A DNA stretch of 64,000 nucleotides from Halovivax cerinus (GTDB lineage: Archaea > Halobacteriota > Halobacteria > Halobacteriales > Natrialbaceae): contig NZ_CP101824.1 of the NCBI RefSeq assembly GCF_024498195.1, positions 2,108,001 through 2,172,000 of the forward strand, read 5' to 3'. The stretch's first letter is position 1. Each line of letters begins with the position of its first letter. Positions 41,591-50,300 of the stretch are shown here, one piece after another. The notes below the pieces were generated by a model. It saw only the letters and a program-made list of their open reading frames with translations, did no database searches and was not told the DNA's origin. The translations under genes and the position numbers were made by a program.

Positions 41591-44188
41591 CTACGTCGAA
41601 TCGCCCCGGTTCTGTCGTCGCGTCGCGTAGCCGGCTGGATCTCTCGTCGCCAGGGCCGTCTCCACCGCGGCGACGTTCTCGGGGACGTCGTGGACGCGGA
41701 CGATGTCGGCGCCGCGGTCGACGGCCAGCACCGTCGCCGCGACGGTCGACTCCAGTCGCTCGCCGGCGTCCTGGCCAACCCAGTCGTACATCGATTTCTG
41801 GGAGTGACCGATCAGGATCGGACAGCCGAGCGTACGGAACTCGCCGATGCGATCGAGGAGTTCGAACTCTTCCGGTTTCGACTTGCCGAAGCCGAGGCCG
41901 GGGTCGACGACGATTCGCTCCCGGTCGAGTCCCGCCCGTTCGGCGAGCAGGACGGTCTCCGAGAGATCCGCGAGGACGTCACCGACGACGTCGTCGTAGG
42001 TCGCTTCGCGGTCGGAGTCGACCGGCGCGTCGAGACTGTGCATCACGATCAACGTGGCGTCGTGTTCGGCCGCGACGAAGCGCATCTCGGGGTCGGAGAG
42101 TCCGGAGACGTCGTTGACGATGTCCGCACCGGCGTCGAGCGCCGCCTCGGCGACGGCGGCCTTTCGCGTGTCGATCGAGATGGCCGCGTCGAGCTCGCGG
42201 ATGCGCTCGATGACGGGGACGACGCGGTCGATCTCGTCGGCGACGGGGATCGGTTCCGCACCGGGGCGGGTGGATTCGCCGCCCACGTCGATAAGCGAGG
42301 CGCCGGCGTCGACCATCGATTCCGCGCGGGCGACCGCGGCGTCGACGTCGTCGTACTCGCCGCCGTCGTGGAAGCTGTCGGGCGTGACGTTTACGATCCC
42401 CATCACCGCCGGCGCCTCGCCCCAGGGGTACTCTGTCCCCGTGACGTCGGGGCCGCGGGGGTTCGGACCGCGCGGACCGGCACCGCTGTCGCCCTCGTCT
42501 CTCGCGGCCCCGGTGTCGCCGTCCGTCGGGTCGGCGATGCCGAGCGTTCCTCGTAGGTCCTCGCCCACAGCGGCGAGGCCGTACGGCTGGGCGTCGAGCT
42601 TCTCGATCAGACGCCGGTACTGCGCGAGCGTGCCCATGCAGACCGCCTCGACGAGTTGCTCCTCGCGCTGGAGGCCAGAGAGCGCGCACTCGCCGCCGAG
42701 GCTCAGCAGCTCTTGCTTGAGGTAGGCCGCCTGGCGCTCCTGCAGCCGGAGGTGTACTGTCCGGTGGACGGCTTTCCCTCGCATCCGCCAGACGCCCTTG
42801 TCCGTCACGTTGGCCCGCTCCAACGTCTCGCGGGCGTCGGTGAGGTCTCTGACCCGCGTCTGCACGCCCGACAGGGTGTAGTGCGTCCGGGCCTCGGCGA
42901 TGGCGTACAGCGAGCCCGCGACGACGACCGCGTCACCCGGCTCGGCCTGCGCGAGTGCGTGTTCGAACCCGTCCCGGACCGCGGAGATCGTCCGCACGTC
43001 GTCGACGCCTTCGCGCTCGAAGAGTCGGGCGAGAACGGCGGGATCGACGGATCGATCGGTCGTGGGGCGGCAGGCGACGACGGCGTCGGGGGTCGGCAGC
43101 GCCGCGACCATCTCGCCGTAGTCCTTGTCGTGCATGACGCCGACGACGAGGTGGAGGTCGTCGTACGCGAACGTCGAGAGCGCGTCGGCGAATCGTTCGC
43201 ACCCGGCGGGGTTGTGCGCACCGTCCAGGACGACCAGCGGCGCGTCGTCCATCACCTCGAACCGACCCGGCCAGTGGGCACGGCGCAGGCCCGTTCGGAG
43301 CTCCTCGACCGATACGTCGGCCAGCTGTCGGGCCAAAGCGACGGCCACGCCAGCGTTCTCGGCCTGGTGGGCGCCGATCGCGGCCATTCGGCTCTCGACG
43401 GCGTCCGCGTGCGGTCGCGTCGGGTGCCCAGACAGGTCGATCGTCACCGCGGATTCGGCGTGGGAGACGCGCCCCTCGTAGGTGACGTGGACGTCCGGGC
43501 GGTCGTCTGGATCCGTGGACGGGTCGACGCCGTCACCGACCGTCACCACGTCGGTCGCCACCTCGCGGATCGCGTCCAGCGCCTCGCCGTCCGTTGCGGT
43601 CACGAGTCGATTCTCCTCGGCGGGCGGCGCGACGTGGGCCATGTCGCGGGCGATCTCCGGAACCGAGTCGCCGAGGACGGTGGTGTGTTCTAACGCGACA
43701 CTCGTCACCGCGCTCGCGACGGGGTCGACGACGCTCGTCGCATCCTCCTTGCCGCCGATCCCGACTTCCATCACGGCGTAATCGACGTCTTCGCGGGCGA
43801 AGTGCCACAGGGCCATCGCAGTCGTCGTCTCGAAGAAGGTGGGCGAGGCGCCGTCGGCTCCCCGTTCGGTGAGGTACTCGTCGCAGGCCGCGACGAACTC
43901 GCTCACCGCCGCTTTCGGGATCGGCCGCCCGTCGACCCGGATCCGTTCGCGCATGTCCTCCAGGTGCGGCGAGGTGTAGAGTCCGACGGTGTAGCCCGCC
44001 GCTCGCAGAATCGATTCCAGCATCCGGGCCGTCGACCCCTTTCCGTTCGAGCCCGCGAGCTGGATCGCGTCGACCGACTCGTGGGGACCGTCGAGGTGGG
44101 CGAGTACGTCCGCCGTCGACGCCGTCCCCGGGCGAATGCCGAACCGGCCGAGATCGTAGAGCCGATCGGCCGCCTCGTGATACTTCAT
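41591..44188 (-). CDS. folCP: Bifunctional folylpolyglutamate/dihydrofolate synthase-dihydropteroate synthase (FolC-FolP fusion)
   Basis: This 865-residue fusion joins two steps of folate synthesis. The N-terminal half (about 1-420) is FolC-like Mur ligase: QLAGSNGKGSTARMLESIL as P-loop, YTSPHLEDMRERIRV, and LDGAHNPAGC. A spacer of about 120 residues (LQERQAAYLKQELLSLGGEC) follows. The C-terminal half is DHPS: GIVNVTPDSFHDGG, DVGGESTRPGAEPI, SIDTRKAAVAEAAL, NDVSG and the phosphate-site RVHDV. A FolC-FolP fusion has been described for haloarchaea such as Haloferax, so this is expected. Acidic inserts link the domains. Confidence 0.93.
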   Translation of the reverse strand: MKYHEAADRLYDLGRFGIRPGTASTADVLAHLDGPHESVDAIQLAGSNGKGSTARMLESILRAAGYTVGLYTSPHLEDMRERIRVDGRPIPKAAVSEFVAACDEYLTERGADGASPTFFETTTAMALWHFAREDVDYAVMEVGIGGKEDATSVVDPVASAVTSVALEHTTVLGDSVPEIARDMAHVAPPAEENRLVTATDGEALDAIREVATDVVTVGDGVDPSTDPDDRPDVHVTYEGRVSHAESAVTIDLSGHPTRPHADAVESRMAAIGAHQAENAGVAVALARQLADVSVEELRTGLRRAHWPGRFEVMDDAPLVVLDGAHNPAGCERFADALSTFAYDDLHLVVGVMHDKDYGEMVAALPTPDAVVACRPTTDRSVDPAVLARLFEREGVDDVRTISAVRDGFEHALAQAEPGDAVVVAGSLYAIAEARTHYTLSGVQTRVRDLTDARETLERANVTDKGVWRMRGKAVHRTVHLRLQERQAAYLKQELLSLGGECALSGLQREEQLVEAVCMGTLAQYRRLIEKLDAQPYGLAAVGEDLRGTLGIADPTDGDTGAARDEGDSGAGPRGPNPRGPDVTGTEYPWGEAPAVMGIVNVTPDSFHDGGEYDDVDAAVARAESMVDAGASLIDVGGESTRPGAEPIPVADEIDRVVPVIERIRELDAAISIDTRKAAVAEAALDAGADIVNDVSGLSDPEMRFVAAEHDATLIVMHSLDAPVDSDREATYDDVVGDVLADLSETVLLAERAGLDRERIVVDPGLGFGKSKPEEFELLDRIGEFRTLGCPILIGHSQKSMYDWVGQDAGERLESTVAATVLAVDRGADIVRVHDVPENVAAVETALATRDPAGYATRRQNRGDST

Positions 44189-44291
44189 ACGAGAGTATCA
44201 GTACAGGGTCGCTTTAGCGTGTTGGAGTCGGACCGCGTACAGTCCCGAGTGACGGCCCATCGCTCGCGCCGTTCCGATATGTCTGGTGTGT

Positions 44292-44548
44292 TATAGAAAG
44301 TCCACGTCGAGGCGGTCGGGTATTCACGAACCGTCGAAATCGTCGTCGGCGACGACGAGTCGGTCGTCGGTGATCAGAGCGCAACCGACGACGAGCGCAA
44401 CACGTCTGCGAACGGCTCTCCCCGTTTCGCGAGCGCCGTCTGCAATTCCGCGGTCGCCCGAGCAAGCTCCGACGACGTCTCCACGATGGGTACCCACTCC
44501 AGTGCACGATCGACCGCGTCGAAGGCCGGCGGTCCCGAAGAGCGTCAT
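44292..44548 (-). pseudogene. Decayed VapC-like PIN toxin gene
   Basis: Directly after the vapB-like gene (ATGA overlap) lie fragments of a VapC PIN-domain protein in two frames. MTLFGTAG is a PIN start with Gly in place of the expected Asp (family form MxLxDTA). In another frame AFDAVDRALEWVPIVETSSE runs to TAELQTALAKRGEPFADVL and then a stop. Back in the first frame come ITDDRLVVADDDF, a TGA, and IPDRLDVDFL. About 60 central residues and catalytic acids are missing, so the toxin is inactive. The order of fragments matches VapC; frameshifts and an internal deletion are inference from that order. Confidence 0.6.
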
Positions 44549-44757
44549 CGATTCCCGACGCCTCGCTTCATCTCGGTGCGCGCCTCGCGCGCCTTCTCGG
44601 CCGCGCCGGTGCCGTCCCAGAGTCCGGCTCCGTCTCGAACCCGTTCGCGCCGTTCTTCGAGCAGTCTCGTGAGCAGCGCGTCGAACGTCTCGTCGTCACC
44701 TTTCAGCGCCGAAAGCGCGGCGTGGGTGTCTTCCTCGACCCGGATGCGCTTGCTCAT
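44545..44757 (-). CDS. VapB-like antitoxin
   Basis: The 70-residue protein is a haloarchaeal VapB-like antitoxin: MSKRIRVEEDTHAALSALKG is a strand-helix DNA-binding start, DDETFDALLTRLLEERRERV a dimer helix, and the tail (GLWDGTGAAEKAREARTEMK) is the type that wraps the toxin. Its stop overlaps the start of the decayed vapC. It is intact even though its toxin partner is not, so it may have been kept for regulation, or the decay may be recent. Confidence 0.78.
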   Translation of the reverse strand: MSKRIRVEEDTHAALSALKGDDETFDALLTRLLEERRERVRDGAGLWDGTGAAEKAREARTEMKRGVGNR

Positions 44758-44864
44758 ACGCGTTGTATACGGGACTGAATACGAGTGTGTTGTGCCGGTC
44801 GGTTGCGGGTTCGGTTCGCCCGTCGCCGACGCCGGTTTCGGTCGATCCCACGACGAACCGAGAT

Positions 44865-44920
44865 GACATCCTCCCCGCGCTGAAGCGCGAGGCTTTCGCT
44901 TCGGATTTCCGTGAGGGTAC
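44865..44920. mobile_element. Possible IS200/IS605-type element end (solo remnant)
   Basis: GACATCCTCCCCGCGCTGAA opens the element, with a hairpin CGCGC-TGAA-GCGCG (44876-44889), then GAGGCTTTCGCTTCGGATTT. Stretches like this, CATCCTCCCC plus a GC hairpin plus GAGGCTT, are familiar to me from the right ends of haloarchaeal IS200/IS605 (TnpB-carrying) elements, where the end also encodes the guide-RNA scaffold. No tnpA or tnpB is near, so this would be a solo end or scar. Confidence 0.4.
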
Positions 44921-44973
44921 GGCCGTATTGGCGAACGGATCCCGGTGAGGAACGTTTCACTCCCTGGGGAAAG

Positions 44974-44982
44974 TATTTATCT
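44974..44982 (+). promoter_or_regulatory. TATA box of a broken small gene
   Basis: GTATTTATC is centred 28 nt before the ATG at 45006, the leaderless spacing. It shows that a real gene once began at 45006. Confidence 0.55.
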
Positions 44983-45005
44983 TTTTGTATGACAGCAGTA
45001 ACTAC

Positions 45006-45202
45006 ATGATATTGGACCAGGGTACGAATAGGCAGGAGCCCCGAACGACGAGCCGGACGAGCTGATTTGCTCCGGCGGTAGTATTCCGGGTACGAACTGG
45101 AAGACTGCGAGATTCGGTGCAGCCGAATCTCGCGCCAACCACTGGCTCGATACCGAGTACGATCGGGGATTCGGTGTCCCTGAAGCACTAACAGAGCAAT
45201 AG
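45006..45202 (+). pseudogene. Frameshifted small gene of unknown family
   Basis: From the ATG at 45006 the frame reads MILDQGTN and then degenerates to RQEPRTTSRTS and a stop. In another frame, from about 45032 to the TAG ending at 45202, a protein-like stretch runs AGAPNDEPDELICSGGSIPG, then TNWKTARFGAAESRANHWLD and TEYDRGFGVPEALTEQ. One frameshift near 45029 would join both into about 64 residues, starting at a proper promoter. I do not recognise the family. Whether the shift is real or a sequencing error cannot be decided here. Confidence 0.45.
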
Positions 45203-45220
45203 ATCAAACGCAATCACCAT

Positions 45221-45646
45221 ATGCCATCGAGTGGATTTGAGCGTCGTACCTTTCTCGTCGCTGGCAGCGTCACCATTACCTCGGTGGCGGGCTGCATCGG
45301 TGCCCTCGGCGTACAGGAGGCCTCGACGTACGAAACCTATCTGTCGGTGCGCAATAGCGATGACGTCGACGTCGACATCCTCGTGAGCGTGTACAACGCG
45401 ACGCTCGAGGAGGAACTGATTACCGAGACCGTGACGGTGCCAGCGGACGAACGACACGAATTCGAGTTCACGGTCGCGTACGACGAACCGGGCGGTTCGG
45501 CGACGGTCAGTGTCTCTCTGGAGAACGTCGAGACGGGTGCGGAAGCCAGCGCTGATCCTGTATTTGGAGCCGGGTCCGGCTCCCTCGGGTTCAGCGGGAG
45601 AATCGACGAAGATGGAACGCTCTCGTTGACCACCGACGTGGAGTAG
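45221..45646 (+). CDS. Small Tat lipoprotein, copy 1 of a tandem pair
   Basis: The 141-residue protein begins MPSSGFERRTFLVAGSVTIT, a twin-arginine signal, with lipobox VAGC at about residue 25. After it comes a beta-rich domain (YLSVRNSDDVDVDILVSVYN, then TVTVPADERHEFEFTVAYDE and GGSATVSVSLENVETG) like an immunoglobulin-type fold for cell-surface proteins. It is paralogous to the next gene. No TATA box is seen at leaderless distance, so it may be read from the promoter at 44974. Function unknown. Confidence 0.72.
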   Translation: MPSSGFERRTFLVAGSVTITSVAGCIGALGVQEASTYETYLSVRNSDDVDVDILVSVYNATLEEELITETVTVPADERHEFEFTVAYDEPGGSATVSVSLENVETGAEASADPVFGAGSGSLGFSGRIDEDGTLSLTTDVE

Positions 45647-45711
45647 CGATCCATCGAAGTCGGATTAGCGTCACGCCCATCCGCTTCTGCGCCATATTTA
45701 TCTATCATTAA

Positions 45712-45720
45712 GTTATATAA
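45712..45720 (+). promoter_or_regulatory. TATA box of the second lipoprotein gene
   Basis: GTTATATAA is centred 28 nt before the ATG at 45744 inside an AT-rich run (45694-45725), so this copy has its own promoter and a leaderless mRNA. Confidence 0.6.
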
Positions 45721-45743
45721 TTACTAAGGGATAGGCGTTCAGT

Positions 45744-46169
45744 ATGCCCTCGAACGATCGTACTCGACGAACCGTCCTCGCCAGCGGTAGCGTCGCTATC
45801 GCTTCGGTAGCCGGCTGCTTGCGTTCGCTCAGCAGATCGAGTTTGTCGACCCACTATGAAACGAGTCTGTCGGTGAGGAATCGGACCGACGACGTGGACA
45901 TCGCCGTAACCGTGTACAACGAAACTACCGACGAGGTGGTGATCGACGAGACCGAAACGGTGCCAGCGAACGAACGACTCCACTTCGAGTTCACGGTCGC
46001 GTACGACGAGCCGGGTGGCTCGGCGACGGTCAGCGTGACGCTCGAAAACACCGAGACTGGTGAGAAAGCCGGTCAGGAAACCTCCCTCGGTCCCGGATCG
46101 GGATTGCTCGGGTTCGGCGGAACGATCGACGGAGAGGATGGTCCGTCCCTATCCGCGTACGTAGAGTAG
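45744..46169 (+). CDS. Small Tat lipoprotein, copy 2 of a tandem pair
   Basis: Also 141 residues, with signal RTRRTVLASGSVAIASVAGC. The mature part repeats the plan of copy 1: ETSLSVRNRTDDVDIAVTVY, then VPANERLHFEFTVAYDEPGG and SATVSVTLENTETGEKA, ending LLGFGGTIDG. At DNA level a stretch of about 50 bases around the AYDEPGGSATV codons is almost identical between copies, while signals and linkers differ. This points to duplication, maybe with gene conversion. A role at the cell surface is inferred from the signal only. Confidence 0.72.
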   Translation: MPSNDRTRRTVLASGSVAIASVAGCLRSLSRSSLSTHYETSLSVRNRTDDVDIAVTVYNETTDEVVIDETETVPANERLHFEFTVAYDEPGGSATVSVTLENTETGEKAGQETSLGPGSGLLGFGGTIDGEDGPSLSAYVE

Positions 46170-46222
46170 GAAGGGGAACCACGACAGGGCTGCCGGACCT
46201 CGAAAATCTGCGAGAGCGGACC

Positions 46223-46474
46223 TCACGCACCCTGCAGCCCGTTCGGCGGGCGCAGGAACAGGGCATCGACGAGGGCGAGGGAACCGACGACGCTCGCGAG
46301 GGTCATCCCCGCTTCCGGGGGGATGCCGAGCGCCGTACTGGCCGTCGCCGCGCCGGCGAACGCCATCGGGATGATCGCCAGCAGCAGGTCCCACCGGGTG
46401 GTCGTCTCGACGATCCGTCGGAGTCGCGCGAAGCCAGGACGGGTACGGATGACTCTCTGCACGTCGATGCTCAC
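46223..46474 (-). CDS. Small membrane protein with two predicted segments
   Basis: The 83-residue protein has a basic N-terminus (MSIDVQRVIRTRPGFARLRR) and two hydrophobic stretches, LLLAIIPMAFAGAATASTAL and GMTLASVVGSLALVDALFL. It starts with a GTG that lies 29 nt after a CCACTTTTTT box. I do not know the family; such small haloarchaeal membrane proteins are common and uncharacterised. It is convergent with the second lipoprotein gene. Confidence 0.6.
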   Translation of the reverse strand: MSIDVQRVIRTRPGFARLRRIVETTTRWDLLLAIIPMAFAGAATASTALGIPPEAGMTLASVVGSLALVDALFLRPPNGLQGA

Positions 46475-46718
46475 CTCCGGACACCAGTACGACCGACGAG
46501 ACCAAAAAAGTGGCGGAAACCGGCAGAGAACGGACGCGAGTGGCTACGAAGCGCGCAGAACGTGTAAATTGTCCTCGGGCCCGCTTCGGCTCCCGGTCCC
46601 GTTGCCCCGGTCGACGACCGCAGGAGACGTCGAGCTGTGAGCGAGGGTTCCCCCGACCCAGACGCAGACTCAGATTCGCGACGACGATCCAGATCGCGTC
46701 GGTCGACGCACAATACGC

Positions 46719-47117
46719 TCACTGTCGGACAGCGCCCGAAACGGTGGACGATGTCCAGCCCCCGGCTCTCGCACAGATCGCCGTCACGAAGGCGGTAACT
46801 AGGAGGGCGAAGGTGAACCATATCGCACCCACCAGGATTGCGAGAGCCGGAAGGTAGGATGGCGCCGACAGTTCCGAGACGACGAAATCGATGGACGACC
46901 AGACGATTGGGACGCCACCGACGAGTCCGGTCCGAAACCCGGCGTGACGTACCGACTCGGATCGACGCTCGTAGTAGAGGCCGGACACGAACCCGGCCAC
47001 GAGCACCGGAGAGATGTCGATCGACGACGGCTCGGGCGTCACGATCAGTGTGATCGGGATCGACGCGGCGCCCAGGAGGAGGTCTATAGCAGGAAACCTG
47101 TGTACTTTCTCACGCAT
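46719..47117 (-). CDS. DUF5518-like membrane protein
   Basis: The 132-residue protein has about four hydrophobic segments: AIDLLLGAASIPITLIV, ISPVLVAGFVSGLYYE, GFRTGLVGGVPIVWSSI and ALAILVGAIWFTFALLVTAF. The pattern (a Gly-rich segment, a short charged loop, RTGLVGG) recalls haloarchaeal DUF5518 proteins from memory. Cysteine occurs only near the end (AICARAGGW). Two AT-rich boxes (47138-47158) precede the ATG; the nearer gives leaderless spacing. No function is known. Confidence 0.58.
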   Translation of the reverse strand: MREKVHRFPAIDLLLGAASIPITLIVTPEPSSIDISPVLVAGFVSGLYYERRSESVRHAGFRTGLVGGVPIVWSSIDFVVSELSAPSYLPALAILVGAIWFTFALLVTAFVTAICARAGGWTSSTVSGAVRQ

Positions 47118-47137
47118 ACTCTTTTATTCGATCCTCT

Positions 47138-47158
47138 ATGTAAAAACCTTATAATTCC
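47138..47158 (-). promoter_or_regulatory. Promoter boxes of the DUF5518-like gene
   Basis: On the minus strand GAATTATAAGG (47148-47158) and GGTTTTTACAT (47138-47149 region) are both TATA-like. The second is 27 nt from the ATG. Confidence 0.45.
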
Positions 47159-47348
47159 TCCCCACTCACGAACGAGCACCCTTCGACTCTGGTGGCTCGG
47201 CAGGTGCGTCGACGAACCTGAAGCGGAGACCGAAGCGTCGTAGCCACCCACGAGATGAGGTGGTTCGGTGGGCCGAGTAGGAGGAAATCGGTGCGTGCGA
47301 TCAATTGACGGTACGAACCGCTATCGCCGTCGTGCGCGGAGAATTACC

Positions 47349-50300
47349 TCACTCGCCCTTCGGCTGGCCCCAGTACTCGTCGCGCTGGGGACGGTCGCCG
47401 ATCGCTTCTACGTCGATGGGCTCGTCGCGCGATTCGCGCGCCTCGAGCGCCGCCGACGCCGCCTCGTGCGTCGAGAAGTACGGAATCTCTTCCTCGACGG
47501 CGACGGTGAGCAGGTCGCGCTTGCCGGAGACGATCATGTCGATCTCGCCGCGTCTGGCCGCCTCGACGAGATCGACGGCGTCGGAGAGGTCGTAGTACTC
47601 GGTGAAGCCGTCGACGAGCGCTTCGCCGGCCTCGCTGTCGGGGTCGGGGAAGGCGTCGTCCGCGAGATCGAGGACGATCGTCCCCGACTCGGGGATCTCG
47701 TTTCCGGCCGCCGACTGGGCCTTCTCGTAGGCCTTGCCGAAGGAGTCGGCGGTGCCCATGACCTCGCCCGTCGACTTCATCTCGGGGCCCAGCCGCGGGT
47801 CGGAGTCGGGCAGACGGTCGAACGGCAGGACGACCTCCTTGATCGAGGTCTGTTCGGGAACCTGCTCGGTGACGTCGAGTGCTTCGAGCGAGTTGCCGGC
47901 CATCACCTGCGCGGCGATCTTCGCGATCGGGACGCCGGTGGCCTTCGAGATGAACGGCACCGTGCGCGAGGAGCGCGGGTTCGCCTCCAGCACGTACACC
48001 TCGCCGTCTTTGACCGCGAGTTGGACGTTCAACAGGCCGACCGTGTCCAGTTCGCGGGCGATCTCCTCTGCGACCTCGCGAACGCGGCGGTTAACGTCGC
48101 GGCCGAGCGAGCGCGGCGGGATCATACACGCCGAGTCGCCGGAGTGGACACCGGCCGATTCGACGTGTTCCATGACGCCGCCGATGAGGACGCTCTCGCC
48201 GTCGGCGACGGCATCGACGTCCAGCTCGACCGCGTCTTCTAAGAACTCGTCGACGAGGATCGGCTTGTCCGGACTCACGCGGACGGCCTCCTCGATGTAC
48301 TCCTCTAACTCGGCGTCGTCGTAGACGATCTCCATCGCGCGGCCGCCGAGCACGTAGGACGGTCGCACGAGGACGGGGTAGCCGATCTCGTGGGCGAGCT
48401 CGAGGGCCTCTTCCTCGGAGGTCGCGGAGCCACCTTCCGGCTGGGCGATACCCAGTTCGTCCATCAGGGCGTTGAAGCGGTCGCGGTCCTCCGCTAAGTC
48501 CATCGCCTCGACGCCGGTCCCCATAATCTCGCAGTTCAGCCCGCGGCGTGCGAGTTCGTCCTCCAGCGGCTCGCCGATGTTGACTGAGGTCTGGCCACCG
48601 AACTGGACCATCACGCCGTCGGCGTCGGTCGCCTCGGCGACGTCGGCGACCTCCTCGGCCGTGATCGGCTCGAAGAACAGGCCGTCGGAGGTGTCGTAGT
48701 CCGTCGAGACCGTCTCTGGGTTGTTGTTCACGACGTGGGCGTCGATGCCGAGTTCGCGCAACGCCTGGACGGCGTGGACCGCACAGTAGTCGAACTCCAC
48801 GCCCTGGCCGATGCGGATCGGGCCGCCGCCGACGACGACCACGCTCTCGACGTCCGGGTCGATCTCGAGCTCGCTCGCCATCCTGGAGACACGCTCGGCG
48901 CCGTCCGGCGCCCCGCTACCGGCACTCCCCGTACTGCCGGCCCCCGGCACGGCGGCACCGGCGAGCGCCGACTGGCGCGCGGAGTAGTAGTACGGCGTCT
49001 CGGCCTCGAACTCGCCCGCACAGGTATCGACCTGCTTGTACGAGCGGCCGGGGACTGCGGCCTCGACCGATTCGACGTCGGCGTCCGCGAGCGCGGCGAT
49101 CTCGTCGTTCGTCCGGCCGGCGACGGCGGCGTCGGTGAACTCGCCGTCGCGGGCGAGGGCGTCGGCTTCGGCGATCCGGGCGAAGCGTTCGACGTACCAC
49201 TCGTAGATGCCGGTCAGCTCGCAGACGTCCTCGATCGAGAAACCACGATCGAACGCCTCCAGCATCGCGTAGGGACGGTCGGGGGAGGGTCGTTCGAGGT
49301 ACTCGGCCGAGAGCGTCGCGTCGTCCAGCTCGTCCCAGTCGACGCTCGGGTCGTACTCGGACGAGCGAAGGGCTTTCAGCAGGCTCTCCTCGAAGGTCCG
49401 GCCGATGGCCATCGCCTCGCCGGTGGACTTCATCGCGGTCGTCAGCTCGAAGTCGACGTCGTCGAACTTGTCGATCGGCCAGCGCGGCACCTTGGTGACG
49501 ACGTAGTCGATGGCTGGCTCGAATGCGGCGGTCGTCTGGCCGGTGATCTCGTTTTCGATCTCGTGGAGACGCTTGCCCAGCGCGACCTTCGCGGTGACGC
49601 GGGCGATCGGATAGCCGGTCGCTTTCGAGGCCAGCGCGGAGGAGCGTGAGACGCGCGGGTTGACTTCCACGACGCGGTACTCGCCGCCCGGCGTGCCGTC
49701 GTCTCGCCAGGCGAACTGGATGTTACAGCCGCCCTGAATGCCGAGTTCGCGGATGACGTCGAGCGCCGCGGTACGCATCTCCTGGTGGCCGTCGTCGGGG
49801 ATGACCTGCGACGGCGTGACGACGGTGGACTCGCCGGTGTGGATCCCCATCGGGTCGAGGTTCTCCATGTTGCAGATGATGATACAGGAGTCGTCGGCGT
49901 CGCGCATCACCTCGTACTCGAGTTCGACCCAGCCCGCGATCGATTCGGTGACGAGAACTTCGCTGTTGCGCGAGAGTCGCAGCCCCGTGCGGACGCGCTC
50001 GATCAACTCGTCCATCTCGGAGACGACGCCGGAACCCGAGCCGCCGAGCGTGTAGGTCGTCCGTGCGATGACGGGGAGGCCGCCGACCTCGTCGACGGCG
50101 TCTTCGACGCGTTCTTCGAGGTCGGCTTCGGTGAGTTCGGCGACGGACTCGTCCGCGTCGAGCGTGATCGTCGTCGAGGCAGGCACTGGCTGTCCGATCG
50201 ACTCCATCCGCTGGCGGAAGAGGTCGCGGTCTTCCGTCGCGTAGATGGTGTCGAGCGGCGTGCCCATGATCTCGACGTCGTGTTCTTCGAGGACGCCCTC

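Larger units (their letters stand above)
44758..45005. other. Gene-free stretch with a transposon-like scar
   Basis: No gene is visible. It contains the hairpin element at 44865-44920 and, at its right end, the promoter box of the broken gene that starts at 45006. Confidence 0.5.

Noticed and set aside
41591-44188. Novel gene fusion
   Set aside because: FolC-FolP fusion looks striking but has been described in haloarchaea, so it is not reported as new.
44977-45213. 78-codon ORF on the minus strand over the broken gene
   Set aside because: It is the mirror of the protein-like plus-strand frame; the promoter at leaderless distance is on the plus strand.
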